A DNA stretch of 64,000 nt from Marinobacter sp. ELB17. Its GTDB lineage: Bacteria > Pseudomonadota > Gammaproteobacteria > Pseudomonadales > Oleiphilaceae. Within the stretch, counting starts at the first letter, position 1. The number at the start of each line of letters is the position of its first letter. Shown here in pieces: positions 52,684 through 61,876 of this stretch. Made by a program: the position numbers and the translations under genes. Where the stretch lies: assembly GCF_000169375.1 (NCBI RefSeq), contig NZ_AAXY01000003.1, positions 1 to 64,000 of the forward strand, in the 5' to 3' direction. The notes under the pieces were generated by a model, which saw only the letters and a list, made by a program, of their open reading frames with translations, was not told the DNA's origin and did not search any database.

Positions 52684-53625
52684 TTAAGCTGTGCCTGTTT
52701 CCAGTGCGCGCGGACGGTTATGGCGCTCCTGAAGTTCAGGCTTGTCTGTGGCGACCAGAGTCACGTTAAACTCAACTTCGGTGATCGGCCCGGTAACACC
52801 GTGCTGGCCCGCAGTTTCTGACTGTTCGACGTGACTGGCAGCAACTACCAGCTCTTCGCGGGTTGCAAAGGCGAAATCATCGTAGGTGTACTTGTCGCCG
52901 GCAATGTTGATTTGCGTGGTCAGGTGCTTATAACCGGGTTTAGACACAAAATAGTGAATGTGTGCCGGCCGCTGGCCGTGGCGACCCAGATGATTCAGCA
53001 ATTTCTGAGTGGAACCTTCCGGTGGGCAACCGTAACCCGAAGGCATGATGCTTTGGGCGGCGTAACGGCCTTCCGCATCGGTGGTAATGCGGCGACGCAG
53101 GTTGTATTCGCTTTGCGACTGATCAAAGTAGGAGTAGGCGCCTTTGGTGTCTGCGTGCCAGATATCCACAACGGCGTGGGCCAGCGGTGCACCGCTTTCG
53201 TCGGTAACTTGCCCCTTGACTAGAACAACCTCAGCCTCTTTGCTGGAACCATCGTCCATGCGGGCAAAGCTGTCGCTGATCGGAGCGCCCGCAACATATA
53301 GAGGCCCCTCAATCGTACGTGGCGTACCTCCGGCCAGGCCCGCCTCTTCGTCTTCGGCGTCTTGGCGAATGTCGAGATAACGGTCCATGCCCAAGCCCGG
53401 CGCCAGCAGGGCAGCTTCACCGTTGGCACCCAACTCACCCACGTAGTAAACCGCGCTCCAGAACTCTTCCGGTGTGACGTCAAAGTCTTCAACGATTTGG
53501 AAAATATCGTGCATAACGCGGTGAACGATTTTTTTCATACGTTCGTTGCCGCCACTCATGTCGAAGCCGGCAACTTTTTCCAGCAGCTCTTTAACTTCAG
53601 CAGATTGCATGGTTTTAACGGTCAT
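52684..53625 (-). CDS. catA: catechol 1,2-dioxygenase
   Basis: A 313-residue intradiol dioxygenase. The start at 53625 is chosen because GAGGAG lies 7 bases upstream and homology begins at [17 protein letters not shown]. The N-terminal helical linker ([12 protein letters not shown]) is followed by the catalytic domain: [26 protein letters not shown] with a Tyr ligand, and the iron ligands in [11 protein letters not shown] (Tyr) and PAHIHYF (two His). It opens catechol to cis,cis-muconate. It lies between catC and benA in one run. Confidence 0.95.
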   Translation of the reverse strand: MTVKTMQSAEVKELLEKVAGFDMSGGNERMKKIVHRVMHDIFQIVEDFDVTPEEFWSAVYYVGELGANGEAALLAPGLGMDRYLDIRQDAEDEEAGLAGGTPRTIEGPLYVAGAPISDSFARMDDGSSKEAEVVLVKGQVTDESGAPLAHAVVDIWHADTKGAYSYFDQSQSEYNLRRRITTDAEGRYAAQSIMPSGYGCPPEGSTQKLLNHLGRHGQRPAHIHYFVSKPGYKHLTTQINIAGDKYTYDDFAFATREELVVAASHVEQSETAGQHGVTGPITEVEFNVTLVATDKPELQERHNRPRALETGTA

Positions 53626-53722
53626 TGTGATCTCCTCATTCTTTTGTTTTTGTTGCTCAATACGCAACATGTTGTGGTTTGCCCAACCAACAGGGCTTGG
53701 CACCGATAACGAATACGCCCAA

Positions 53723-54013
53723 TCAGCTGTCGTCTTCACGAATTGAAGACGGATGACGACACAGAGGCGCAACGGTTATGTCCATGTAAGGAAACAACGG
53801 AAGATTGCTGATTAGGTCCTGCAACTCGGCGTTGTCTGCAACGTCGAAAATACTCACGTTTGCGTAGCTACCGGCCACCCGCCACAAATGGCGCCATTTG
53901 CCATTTTCTTGCAGGCGCTGGGCGTACGCCTTTTCACGGGATTTAATGTCTGCCGCGATATCAGCCGGCATATCGGTCGGCAAGTTCACTTTCATTTCGA
54001 CTTTGAACAGCAT
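53723..54013 (-). CDS. catC: muconolactone delta-isomerase
   Basis: A 96-residue small enzyme, the usual length for CatC. LFKVEMKVNLPTDMPA at the start, KSREKAYAQRLQENGKWRHLWRVAG (in parts) and SNLPLFPYMDITVAPL cover the family. It isomerises muconolactone to 3-oxoadipate enol-lactone; native enzyme is a decamer. Lies 34 bases after catB and 97 before catA. Confidence 0.95.
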   Translation of the reverse strand: MLFKVEMKVNLPTDMPADIAADIKSREKAYAQRLQENGKWRHLWRVAGSYANVSIFDVADNAELQDLISNLPLFPYMDITVAPLCRHPSSIREDDS

Positions 54014-54047
54014 GTCAGATTCTCCGCTTCGTGGTCTTGCAGTGTGA

Positions 54048-55166
54048 TTATTTACGTCTGTAATGCATCAGTTTGTCTTCGTCGATTTCGACTCCCAGGC
54101 CCGGACCTGCCGGCAAATCGACACCGTTGTCATGAAAATTCAGTGGCGTGACGACGATGTCGTCTTTCATCAGTAGCGGACCAAACATCTCGGTTCCCCA
54201 ATGCAGGGTTTCCAAGGTGGACCAGGCATGCAATGACGCGGCGCTGCCAATCGTTCCTTCCAGCAATGTGCCGCCGTATAGGCCGATACCAGAAGCCTGC
54301 GCAACCATTGCCTGCTCCAGCGCACGCGTTGGACCGCCCGCTTTTGCAATTTTCATTGCCACCGCGCCTGAAAACCCTGCAGCTGCAAGTGCGAACATGT
54401 CTTTAGCGTCAGCAACAGATTCATCTGCCAGAATCGGGATGTGAAATTTCTTAGACAGCCGCACCAGCGCAGCAAAATCTTTCATTGGGGTAGGCTGTTC
54501 AACCAAATCTATGCCCGCAGCTTGCAACTCAGCCATTCCTTTAGCGGCCGTTGCTTCATCCCAGGCTTGATTTACATCCACACGAACACTGGCATGGTCA
54601 CCAACAGATTCTTTAATTGCGACCACATGGCGAACGTCATCCATCAAAGCGCGGGAGCCAATTTTCAACTTAAAATCGCGGTGGCGATTTTGGGCCAGAA
54701 TACTGTGCGCTTCATCTATATCTTTTGCGGTATCGCCACTGGCCAGAGTCCACAGAACCGGAATATGCCGATGCAGGGCACCGCCCAACAGATCACAAAG
54801 TGGGCGATTTAGTCGCCTGCCTTGCATATCAAGCAGCGCGGTCTCAATGGCAGACTTGGCAAGATTATTTCCACGAACTGAGCAATTCAGTCTTATTCTG
54901 AGGATATTGATCTGATCCGCTGGCTGATCAATCAATAGTGGTTTGAAATAGGTGTCAATGGTAAGTTTCACGCTTTCCGGACTTTCAGGCCCATAGGCAA
55001 GACCACCAATTGTTGTGGCTTCACCCAACCCCTCAAAGCCATCGCCATCCTTGATGCGCACTATCACCATGGTCTGAACGCCCATGGTTGTCATAGATAA
55101 CTTGTGCGGCCGAATGGTCGGAATATCGACCAGGATGGCTTCGATGGACTGAATGGCTGTGGACAT
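54048..55166 (-). CDS. catB: muconate cycloisomerase
   Basis: A 372-residue enolase-superfamily enzyme that lactonises cis,cis-muconate. The start at 55166 has CGGAGAA just upstream. Conserved parts: PTIRPHKLSMTTM, the KxK catalytic pair in FKLKIGS near 167-169, DVNQAWDE, EQPTPMKD and DESVADAKD (metal ligands), and GGTLLEGTIGSAASLH at the end. First gene after the intergenic region shared with divergent catR. Confidence 0.94.
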   Translation of the reverse strand: MSTAIQSIEAILVDIPTIRPHKLSMTTMGVQTMVIVRIKDGDGFEGLGEATTIGGLAYGPESPESVKLTIDTYFKPLLIDQPADQINILRIRLNCSVRGNNLAKSAIETALLDMQGRRLNRPLCDLLGGALHRHIPVLWTLASGDTAKDIDEAHSILAQNRHRDFKLKIGSRALMDDVRHVVAIKESVGDHASVRVDVNQAWDEATAAKGMAELQAAGIDLVEQPTPMKDFAALVRLSKKFHIPILADESVADAKDMFALAAAGFSGAVAMKIAKAGGPTRALEQAMVAQASGIGLYGGTLLEGTIGSAASLHAWSTLETLHWGTEMFGPLLMKDDIVVTPLNFHDNGVDLPAGPGLGVEIDEDKLMHYRRK

Positions 55167-55235
55167 ATGTTCTCCGAATAGCAGATGAAAATATCTGTTA
55201 TTCACAAAGTACGCAGTTTTACGGACATCAACCAA

Positions 55236-55258
55236 TATTGATTAGGTAACAACCAATA
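55236..55258. promoter_or_regulatory. candidate CatR operator between catB and catR
   Basis: TATTGATT-N7-AACCAATA, an inverted repeat with one mismatch per arm and the T-N11-A geometry of LysR-type sites. It lies 14 bases before catR and 69 bases before catB, where CatR/CatM/BenM bind in other species. Confidence 0.6.
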
Positions 55259-55272
55259 CCCTGGAGGTATGA

Positions 55273-56175
55273 ATGGAACTTAGGCATCTGCGGTACTTTG
55301 TGGCAGTCGCAGAGGATTTAAATTTGACCCGAGCGGCAGAAAAGCTGTTTATCGCCCAACCACCACTAACCCGGGCGATCAAGCAGCTGGAACAGGAGAT
55401 CGGTGCGGAATTGTTCATTCGCAAACCTCGCGGCCTTGAGTTAACCACCGGCGGTGTCTACTTCCTGGAGCAGGCGCGACAAATTTTGGATAAAGTAAAC
55501 GCCGCGGTGAACGACACCAGGCGAATTGCCGAGAATCGAAAAACCGTATTCGCAATCGGATTTGTGCCCTCTGTATTCTATGGGCAGCTGCCGCTAATGG
55601 TGAGACGCCTGCGTCGTAACAAGAACCTCGAAATTATCCTGCATGAAATGAAAACACGGGAACAGGTCGACGCGCTCAAAGCGGGCAAAATCGATATCGG
55701 CTTCGGTCGAATACGCATTGAGGACCCGGATGTAGAGCAAGAACTGCTCTTTGATGAACCACTGATCGCCGCCGTACCTGCAGGCAGCCCGCTCACACGG
55801 CACCCGCCGTCTATGACGGAGTTATCGGAATGGCCGATGATCGCCTTTCCCTCCAGTGCCGGCCCAAACTTTACGGAACTAACTCAAGGGTTGTTTCATA
55901 GACGTGGCTTGCGCATCAATGTGATACAGCGAGTTAATGACTTGCAAACCGCTCTGTCATTGGTGGCTTCAGATATGGGATTTACTCTGGTGCCGGAACA
56001 GGTTAAGCGACTGCAACGAGAGGGCGTCGCCTACATGTCACTTGAAGACGACAACATCAGTGTCCCGGTGATTGCTTCTCGCCGGCAAGGTGAGAATCCA
56101 AACTCGGTAATGCGGCTGGCCAATACGATTTTAGCTGAACTAGTGGAAAATCGGCTTGCCGGACGCTATCCGTAG
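55273..56175 (+). CDS. catR: LysR-type activator of catechol/benzoate genes
   Basis: A 300-residue LTTR. N-terminal helix-turn-helix (ELRHLRYFVAVAEDLNLTRAAEKLFIAQPPLTRAI, in parts), linker helix, and an effector domain with GFVPSVFYGQLPLMVRRLR, DALKAGKIDIGFGRIRIEDP and LVASDMGFTLVPEQV, close to CatM/BenM/CatR. Those proteins respond to cis,cis-muconate (BenM also to benzoate). No separate benR/benM is in the window, so this protein may control the whole catBCA-benABCD run. Ribosome-binding site GGAGG. Confidence 0.92.
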   Translation: MELRHLRYFVAVAEDLNLTRAAEKLFIAQPPLTRAIKQLEQEIGAELFIRKPRGLELTTGGVYFLEQARQILDKVNAAVNDTRRIAENRKTVFAIGFVPSVFYGQLPLMVRRLRRNKNLEIILHEMKTREQVDALKAGKIDIGFGRIRIEDPDVEQELLFDEPLIAAVPAGSPLTRHPPSMTELSEWPMIAFPSSAGPNFTELTQGLFHRRGLRINVIQRVNDLQTALSLVASDMGFTLVPEQVKRLQREGVAYMSLEDDNISVPVIASRRQGENPNSVMRLANTILAELVENRLAGRYP

Positions 56176-56192
56176 TTAAAGGGCCTGCCATT

Positions 56193-56972
56193 TTAATGCG
56201 CCATCTTGCTCACAGCAGCGGCTGCTTTCTGTAACCGGGGAAGATATACATCCACAAGCCTCGCCATATCTACCCGCGCTGCGTTGGTACTGATATTAAT
56301 AGCCCCGAGTAACTCGCCACTTCTCGAAAAAACCGGCACCGCAACGGAACGAAGCCCTGAATCCAGCTCCTGATCTACAATGGCATAGCCATTTTTGCGA
56401 ACTCTGCCAATTTCCTGTTTTAGGGAAGCAGGGTTAGTTATTGAGAATGCCGTAAACGCTTCCAGTTTTACGCGCTCAAGGAAAGCCCCTATATCAGCTT
56501 CCGACAATTGTGCCAACAGTACACGTCCCATGGAGGTGTAAGCCGCCGGCAAGCGAGTACCAACGGAAAGTGTAATGGCCATTAACCGGTGCCGTGCCGA
56601 CGAACGAACGACATAGACCACATCGTCAGCGTCCAACACCGCCAGCGATGATGACTCGCCAAGCTCTTCGGTTATGTCCTCAAGTTGCTGCTGAATAACA
56701 ACTCGATACTGATTCGATGCCTGGTAGGCGTAGCCAAGCTCCAGCACCCGGGGCGTCAGCTCAAACTGCCTGCCGTTTCGCTTTACAAACCCTAGGGCAT
56801 GAAGCGTCAGCAGCAAACGTCGCGCCTTGGCTCGGTCCATCTCGGTTCGGGTTGCCACCTCGCTGAGGGTCATACGGCGGCGCTCAGCATCGAATGCCTG
56901 TAAAACCTCAAGCCCGGAGGCAAGCGCGCCAACATAGTCTCTGTCACCGGGCTTGAGAACCTGGTCGTTCAT
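56193..56972 (-). CDS. pcaR: IclR-family regulator of the pca genes
   Basis: A 259-residue IclR protein: N-terminal winged helix (VGALASGLEVLQAFDAERRRMTLSEVA ... RAKARRLLLTLHALGFV, in parts) and effector domain with DDVVYVVRSSARHRLM, TRLPAAYTSMGRVLLAQL and ELLGAINISTNAARV, as in PcaR/PobR/CatR-type activators. The start at 56972 has AGGAGAA upstream. It is divergent from pcaI, with two matching operators between. It likely activates pcaIJFD in response to 3-oxoadipate. Convergent with catR. Confidence 0.88.
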   Translation of the reverse strand: MNDQVLKPGDRDYVGALASGLEVLQAFDAERRRMTLSEVATRTEMDRAKARRLLLTLHALGFVKRNGRQFELTPRVLELGYAYQASNQYRVVIQQQLEDITEELGESSSLAVLDADDVVYVVRSSARHRLMAITLSVGTRLPAAYTSMGRVLLAQLSEADIGAFLERVKLEAFTAFSITNPASLKQEIGRVRKNGYAIVDQELDSGLRSVAVPVFSRSGELLGAINISTNAARVDMARLVDVYLPRLQKAAAAVSKMAH

Positions 56973-57022
56973 TTCTTCTCCTTCATCGCTCAAAAGACAA
57001 ACTCGCCGCATCTTAGCGGCTC

Positions 57023-57037
57023 GTTCGGTGACCGAAC
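57023..57037. promoter_or_regulatory. PcaR-type operator O1
   Basis: GTTCG-GTGAC-CGAAC, a 15-bp palindrome matching the GTTCG-N5-CGAAC pattern of IclR-type PcaR/PobR sites. It lies 51 bases upstream of the regulator start, suggesting autoregulation. Confidence 0.72.
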
Positions 57038-57072
57038 ATCCGTGCACCTTGCCGTTCGGTGAAAATTTGTAC

Positions 57073-57102
57073 TTGACGGCGGCAAAATCTTCAAGTCATT
57101 AT
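57073..57102 (+). promoter_or_regulatory. candidate sigma-70 promoter of pcaI
   Basis: TTGACG (57073-57078), 18 bases, then CATTAT (57097-57102). GTTCG half-sites lie beside it (57054 and 57103), so regulator binding would touch RNA polymerase. Confidence 0.5.
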
Positions 57103-57121
57103 GTTCGCATATAAAACTTAT

Positions 57122-57136
57122 ATTCGCATTACGAAC
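57122..57136. promoter_or_regulatory. PcaR-type operator O2
   Basis: ATTCG-CATTA-CGAAC, the same pattern as O1 with one base different, placed just downstream of the candidate pcaI promoter and 29 bases before the ATG. Confidence 0.65.
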
Positions 57137-57164
57137 TTTTAAACACCACATTGGAGATAGTGTC

Positions 57165-57980
57165 ATGTCTGAATTTCTCTCCCTTCAGGAGGCTGTGAGT
57201 CGCCACATAAGCAACGGCGATACGGTCTGTATGGAGGGCTTTACACACCTGATTCCTTTCGCAGCAGGCCACGAGATCATCCGCCAGGGCAAACGTGACC
57301 TTACGCTAATTCGCATGACACCAGATTTGGTTTATGACCAGATGATAGGCGCCGGCTGCGCCAAAAAACTTATTTTTTCCTGGGGCGGCAACCCCGGTGT
57401 TGGCTCGCTGCACCGCCTTCGAGACGCGGTAGAAAAGGGCTGGCCGAACAAACTGGAAATTCTGGAACACAGTCATGCCGCCATGGCCTGCGCTTATGAA
57501 GCCGGTGCCGCCGGTCTCCCGCTGGCCGTTATGCGAGGCTACATTGGCAGTGACTTGCCGAAGGTGAACGATCAGATCAAATTCATCGAATGTCCGTTCA
57601 CTGGTGAGCGTCTGGCCGCCGTGCCCGCCATTCGTCCGGACGTGGGGGTGATTCACGCCCAGCGCGCCGACCGGAAGGGCAACGTGTTGGTCGAGGGAAT
57701 TATCGGCGTCCAAAAGGAAGTGGTTTTAGCCGCCAAACGCAGCATCGTGACCGTTGAAGAAATTGTGGATGACCTGGGCGCCGGGGTGAATGCCTGCGTT
57801 ATTCCATCGTGGGCTATCACAGCCATTGTGGAGGCACCGAGAGGCGCCAGCCCTTCCTACGCGCTGGGATATTACGACCGCGACAACGCTTTCTACAAGG
57901 AGTGGGACACCATTGCCCGTGATCGCGACACCTTCGCTGCCTGGCTAGACGACAATGTATTTGAAAAAGGAGCTGCGTGA
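57165..57980 (+). CDS. pcaI: 3-oxoadipate CoA-transferase alpha subunit (CatI type)
   Basis: A 271-residue class I CoA-transferase subunit. LSLQEAVSRHISNGDTVCMEGFTHLIPFAAGHEIIRQG, SWGGNPGVGSLHRLRDAV and IHAQRADRKGNVLVEG (read in parts) match the 3-oxoadipate enzyme. It is longer than Pseudomonas PcaI (about 230), in line with the CatI group. With the next gene product it transfers CoA from succinyl-CoA to 3-oxoadipate. Start ATG 57165 has TTGGAGA upstream. Its stop overlaps pcaJ (TGATG). Confidence 0.92.
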   Translation: MSEFLSLQEAVSRHISNGDTVCMEGFTHLIPFAAGHEIIRQGKRDLTLIRMTPDLVYDQMIGAGCAKKLIFSWGGNPGVGSLHRLRDAVEKGWPNKLEILEHSHAAMACAYEAGAAGLPLAVMRGYIGSDLPKVNDQIKFIECPFTGERLAAVPAIRPDVGVIHAQRADRKGNVLVEGIIGVQKEVVLAAKRSIVTVEEIVDDLGAGVNACVIPSWAITAIVEAPRGASPSYALGYYDRDNAFYKEWDTIARDRDTFAAWLDDNVFEKGAA

Positions 57981-58756
57981 TGAGCCTTGAATTTACCTCT
58001 TCGGAAATGATGAGCGTCACCGCCGCTCGTGCTCTAAATAACAGCATGACCTGTTTTGTGGGCATCGGAGTGCCTAGCGAAGCCGCCAACCTGGCAAGGC
58101 TGACGCACGCACCGGACGTTACCTTAATCTACGAATCCGGCACGTTACAGACCAAACCCGATGTTCTACCCTTATCGATCGGTGACGGCGAGCTGTGCGA
58201 GTCTGCGCTTACAACGGTATCGGTGCCTGAAATGTTCCGCTACTGGCTACAAGGCGGACACATCAGCGTTGGCTTTCTGGGCACCGCCCAAATCGACCGC
58301 TATGCCAACCTCAACACGACCCTGATCGGCGACTATCGCGAACCCAAGGTTCGATTGCCCGGCGGCGGCGGCGCACCAGAAATTGCGACAAATGCAAAAG
58401 AAGTGTTTGTTACGGTGAAACACTCCAAACGCACGTTTGTCAAAGATGTCGACTTCGTAACAACCGTTGGCTTTGGCCGTGACGGAAAAGCCCGGGATAA
58501 CGTGCCCAACATCGGCCAAGGCCCAACCATTGTCATTACCGATCTGTGCATTCTTAAACCAGACCCAAAAACCAAAGAGCTGGTGGTTACCTCCCTGCAT
58601 CCATCGGTTACCCGAAAAGATGTTATTGACGCTACAGGCTGGGGCATCCGCTTCGCAGACGACATCAAAACAACACCGGAACCAACAGCCAAAGAGCTAA
58701 AAGTCTTACGTGACCTTAAAGCTCGTACCCATACCCATCATGCCGGCCAACAATGA
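57980..58756 (+). CDS. pcaJ: 3-oxoadipate CoA-transferase beta subunit (CatJ type)
   Basis: A 258-residue class I CoA-transferase subunit with YESGTL near 50, whose Glu is the likely CoA-accepting nucleophile, then GFLGTAQIDRYANLNTTLIGDY, RLPGGGGAPEIATNAKEV and LHPSVTRKDVIDATGWGI. Longer than PcaJ (about 213), like CatJ. The ATG at 57980 is chosen over GTG 57977; AAGGAG lies upstream. Translationally coupled to pcaI. Confidence 0.92.
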   Translation: MSLEFTSSEMMSVTAARALNNSMTCFVGIGVPSEAANLARLTHAPDVTLIYESGTLQTKPDVLPLSIGDGELCESALTTVSVPEMFRYWLQGGHISVGFLGTAQIDRYANLNTTLIGDYREPKVRLPGGGGAPEIATNAKEVFVTVKHSKRTFVKDVDFVTTVGFGRDGKARDNVPNIGQGPTIVITDLCILKPDPKTKELVVTSLHPSVTRKDVIDATGWGIRFADDIKTTPEPTAKELKVLRDLKARTHTHHAGQQ

Positions 58757-58765
58757 GAAAACAAC

Positions 58766-59968
58766 ATGACTGACGTATTCTTGTGCCATCCGCGCCGCTC
58801 CGCCATCGGCCGCTTCGGTGGAGCGCTTGCCAGTGTTCGGCCAGACGATCTCGCCGCTGATATTTTCAAAGCCGTCCTCAACGAAGCTCCCGACCTGGAT
58901 CCAGCTGCCATCGACGAAGTGATCATGGGGTGTGCCAACCAAGCCGGTGAAGACAACCGCAATGTGGCAAGAATGTCGGCCTTGCTCGCCGGCTTACCCA
59001 CATCCATTCCCGGCACCACAATGAACCGACTCTGCGGCTCGGGTATGGATGCCGTAGGCACCGCTTTTCGCGCTATCCGCGCTGGTGAAATGGAACTGGT
59101 GCTGGCGGGCGGCGTGGAGTCCATGTCGCGCGCGCCCTACGTGATGGGCAAAGCCGACTCTGCGTTTTCGCGTAACCAAAGCATTGAAGACACAACCATC
59201 GGCTGGCGCTTTGTTAACCCGCTGATGCAGCGCCAGTACGGCACCGACGCAATGCCCGAAACAGCCGAAAATGTGGCAGAGCAGTTCAATGTGACACGCG
59301 AAGAACAAGATCTATTCGCTCTGCGCTCGCAGCAAAAAGCAGCTGACGCACAAGAGCGAGGTATCTTTGCCGAAGAAATCGTTGCAATTAGCATTCCGCG
59401 TCGCAAGCAGGACCCGTTGGTATTCGATACCGACGAGCACCCCCGCAGCACCACCCTGGAGAAACTGGCCGCCCTGCCTGCACCGTTCCGTGAAGGTGGC
59501 AGCGTCACCGCTGGCAATGCCTCCGGTGTGAACGACGGCGCCGCCGCCATGCTGGTCGCCAGTGAGAACGCGGTTAAGGCTCATGGGCTGAAGCCAATGG
59601 CCCGCATACTGGGCATGGCCACGGCCGGAGTGGAGCCACGCGTGATGGGCATTGGCCCGGTGCCCGCCGTTCGCAAACTGCTGAAGAAGCAGGGCATCAG
59701 CATCAATGACATCGACGTGATTGAACTGAACGAAGCCTTTGCCGCCCAAGGCCTCGCGGTCCTGCGTGAACTGGGCGTCGCCGATGACGATCCACGGGTG
59801 AATCCGAACGGTGGTGCCATTGCCCTCGGCCACCCTCTGGGCATGTCCGGCGCCCGGTTATTACTGACGGCAGCCCACCAACTCCAGCGTACCAATGGCC
59901 GTTACGCCATGTGCACCATGTGTGTCGGTGTCGGCCAGGGTATTGCTACACTCATCGAACGGGTCTGA
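58766..59968 (+). CDS. pcaF: 3-oxoadipyl-CoA thiolase
   Basis: A 400-residue thiolase: [14 protein letters not shown] at the start, nucleophilic Cys in [12 protein letters not shown] near 90, base residues in [19 protein letters not shown] (His) and TMCVGVGQG (second Cys). [20 protein letters not shown] is typical of PcaF. It splits 3-oxoadipyl-CoA into succinyl-CoA and acetyl-CoA. Directly follows pcaJ (9 bases). Weak ribosome-binding site. Confidence 0.94.
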   Translation: MTDVFLCHPRRSAIGRFGGALASVRPDDLAADIFKAVLNEAPDLDPAAIDEVIMGCANQAGEDNRNVARMSALLAGLPTSIPGTTMNRLCGSGMDAVGTAFRAIRAGEMELVLAGGVESMSRAPYVMGKADSAFSRNQSIEDTTIGWRFVNPLMQRQYGTDAMPETAENVAEQFNVTREEQDLFALRSQQKAADAQERGIFAEEIVAISIPRRKQDPLVFDTDEHPRSTTLEKLAALPAPFREGGSVTAGNASGVNDGAAAMLVASENAVKAHGLKPMARILGMATAGVEPRVMGIGPVPAVRKLLKKQGISINDIDVIELNEAFAAQGLAVLRELGVADDDPRVNPNGGAIALGHPLGMSGARLLLTAAHQLQRTNGRYAMCTMCVGVGQGIATLIERV

Positions 59969-59992
59969 AACAGACCAAAGTAAGGAGAGCAC

Positions 59993-60781
59993 ATGGCATT
60001 TCTCAAACACAACGGCCGCACCATCTGTTATCGCTTGCTGGGTGACAGCGCGAAACCGCTGTTGCTCATGGCGCATCCCCTGGGTATGACCCAGGGCGTA
60101 TGGGACGACATGCTGCGAACATTATTGGGTAAATTCCGGGTACTGACCTGGGACCTGCCGGGGCACGGTGCCAGCAGCGCCTGGACGGAAGATTCCGGCC
60201 AGATCACCCCAGAAGACCTGGCGCAAGAAGCACTCGCGCTGGCCGCAGCTGCCGACGCTGAGAGTTTCCACTTTATCGGCACATCCATTGGCGGCGTGAT
60301 TGGCCAGCAGCTCATCAGCCGGCATTCGGACCGATTGATCTCTACCACGCTCACCAACACCGGTGCCGTGATCGGCACGCATGAGGCCTGGACCAGCCGC
60401 TCGGCGAGTGTCATGAAATTCGGCCTTGATACTATGGCGGTAGACATCGTGCCACGCTGGTTTGGCCCTGCCGCCTGCGATCAGCAGCCAGCTTTGGTAG
60501 AAGGCTGGCGCGTAATTATGGGGCGCGGCGATAAACGGAGCTATGCGTTGCTATGCGAAATGTTGGGCCAGTGTGATTTCAGGAAAAAACTGCAAAACCA
60601 TCGCGCGCCCTTGATGCTGGTGGGCGGGACCGACGATGTCGCGACACCGCCAGAGGCACTGCAAGCCCTGGCCCAGTTCACCGGCGCCGCCGCACCGATC
60701 ATCCTGGCGCAGGTTGGTCACGTGCCCTCCGTGGAATGTCCGGAAAAGCTTAACCAGATTCTGCTTGAAAACCTGGCCTGA
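59993..60781 (+). CDS. pcaD: 3-oxoadipate enol-lactonase
   Basis: A 262-residue alpha/beta hydrolase: LLMAHPLGMTQGVWDDML, LTWDLPGHGASS, nucleophile elbow GTSIGG near 101, GTDDVATPP (Asp) and QVGHVPSVE (His). It hydrolyses the enol-lactone to 3-oxoadipate, linking the cat branch to pcaIJ. TAAGGAGAG precedes ATG 59993. It comes last in the pcaIJFD run although its reaction precedes PcaIJ. Confidence 0.92.
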   Translation: MAFLKHNGRTICYRLLGDSAKPLLLMAHPLGMTQGVWDDMLRTLLGKFRVLTWDLPGHGASSAWTEDSGQITPEDLAQEALALAAAADAESFHFIGTSIGGVIGQQLISRHSDRLISTTLTNTGAVIGTHEAWTSRSASVMKFGLDTMAVDIVPRWFGPAACDQQPALVEGWRVIMGRGDKRSYALLCEMLGQCDFRKKLQNHRAPLMLVGGTDDVATPPEALQALAQFTGAAAPIILAQVGHVPSVECPEKLNQILLENLA

Positions 60782-60790
60782 CCACCAGCC

Positions 60791-60833
60791 CAGAAGCCAG
60801 GCCTCGTCGTCCAGGGTCTGGCTTCTGCTTTTC
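60791..60833 (+). terminator. intrinsic terminator after pcaD
   Basis: A perfect 10-bp stem (CAGAAGCCAG / CTGGCTTCTG) with a 17-base loop, followed by CTTTTC, 9 bases after the pcaD stop. It ends the pcaIJFD operon. Confidence 0.72.
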
Positions 60834-60946
60834 AATCTCGCTTTTCAGAATAAGGACAAACCTCTGCACTCGGCGGATAGATTTGCCGTGCGAAAAACCT
60901 TAGCATTCCTCCACGATGCGAACTAGTGCCCAGTGGAAACAGAATC

Positions 60947-61876
60947 ATGCCCAATACCGTCACCCTTGAACCGGACATCTCTAACCCTGGACCTTCCAAG
61001 CCTCTGGTCTGCGGAGTACTGATTCTAGCAATTGCCAGCTCCGCTGCACTGCTGATCATAGCTGACGATTCGATTCAGGTCGTTCTCGCAGCCCTGACCG
61101 TCGGTTTGGCCGCCACCGCGCTGACACTCTGCGCCAAATTGAAGCCAGTGACGGTTACAATCCGGGAACAAGCGCCTGCCCCGGAACCGATACCCGAACC
61201 GGTGCAAGAGCCGGAGATACAAGCTTCGCCCCCAGCTCTGGAATTACCAGATCCCATGCTGATCAGTCACTTGGATGATCTGCGCAGCAACGTGGAGGTC
61301 ATACTTGCGGAAATGCACGAGGCCGGAAAACTCGCGAAAGCGTCTGGCGCCAAGGTGAGCCAAAGCGCGAACTGCATTTCCGAATCCGAGGCGTCTATCC
61401 GGGAACTGGTCAACTTCATGAGCCGCATTGATGAGGTCTTCACCCAGCTTGGCAAGCAGTCCGAGGAGATCGGCAGCATCGTAGGTAACATTCAAGACAT
61501 TGCAAAACAGACCAACCTGTTGGCTTTGAATGCCTCCATTGAGGCCGCTCGCGCAGGGGAACACGGTCGTGGTTTTGCCGTGGTCGCCGACGAAGTGCGC
61601 AATCTGGCGGTGCGTGCTAACGAATCCAGCGAGAGTATTCGCGCCATCGCTAACAGCCTCAATACAACCTCGGTCGAGGCCGGTAACGGCATGGACAGAA
61701 TCCGGGAATCGTGCAACCAGTGCCTAAGCCAGTCGGGCGAAGCGCTGCAGACGATGAAGGATATTCAGGCCGGAGCGGTGGCTCGTATGGGAGTGGTCCA
61801 GGGCATTACTGACCGGCTGCAGGTTCAGCGCAACCTCACCCGTCAACTTTACACGGACCTCAGCGTAGAAGACTGA
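60947..61876 (+). CDS. short chemoreceptor-like protein without periplasmic domain
   Basis: A 309-residue protein. Two close hydrophobic helices (about 19-38 and 43-62) leave only a few residues outside. A Pro/Glu-rich linker ([16 protein letters not shown]) is followed by a chemoreceptor signalling domain, with the hairpin tip [37 protein letters not shown] (read in parts). It may sense through the membrane helices or from the cytoplasm. The start at 60947 is preferred by the position of the first helix. Placement between pcaD and a Liv-type importer suggests taxis to aromatic compounds or to energy state. Confidence 0.8.
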   Translation: MPNTVTLEPDISNPGPSKPLVCGVLILAIASSAALLIIADDSIQVVLAALTVGLAATALTLCAKLKPVTVTIREQAPAPEPIPEPVQEPEIQASPPALELPDPMLISHLDDLRSNVEVILAEMHEAGKLAKASGAKVSQSANCISESEASIRELVNFMSRIDEVFTQLGKQSEEIGSIVGNIQDIAKQTNLLALNASIEAARAGEHGRGFAVVADEVRNLAVRANESSESIRAIANSLNTTSVEAGNGMDRIRESCNQCLSQSGEALQTMKDIQAGAVARMGVVQGITDRLQVQRNLTRQLYTDLSVED

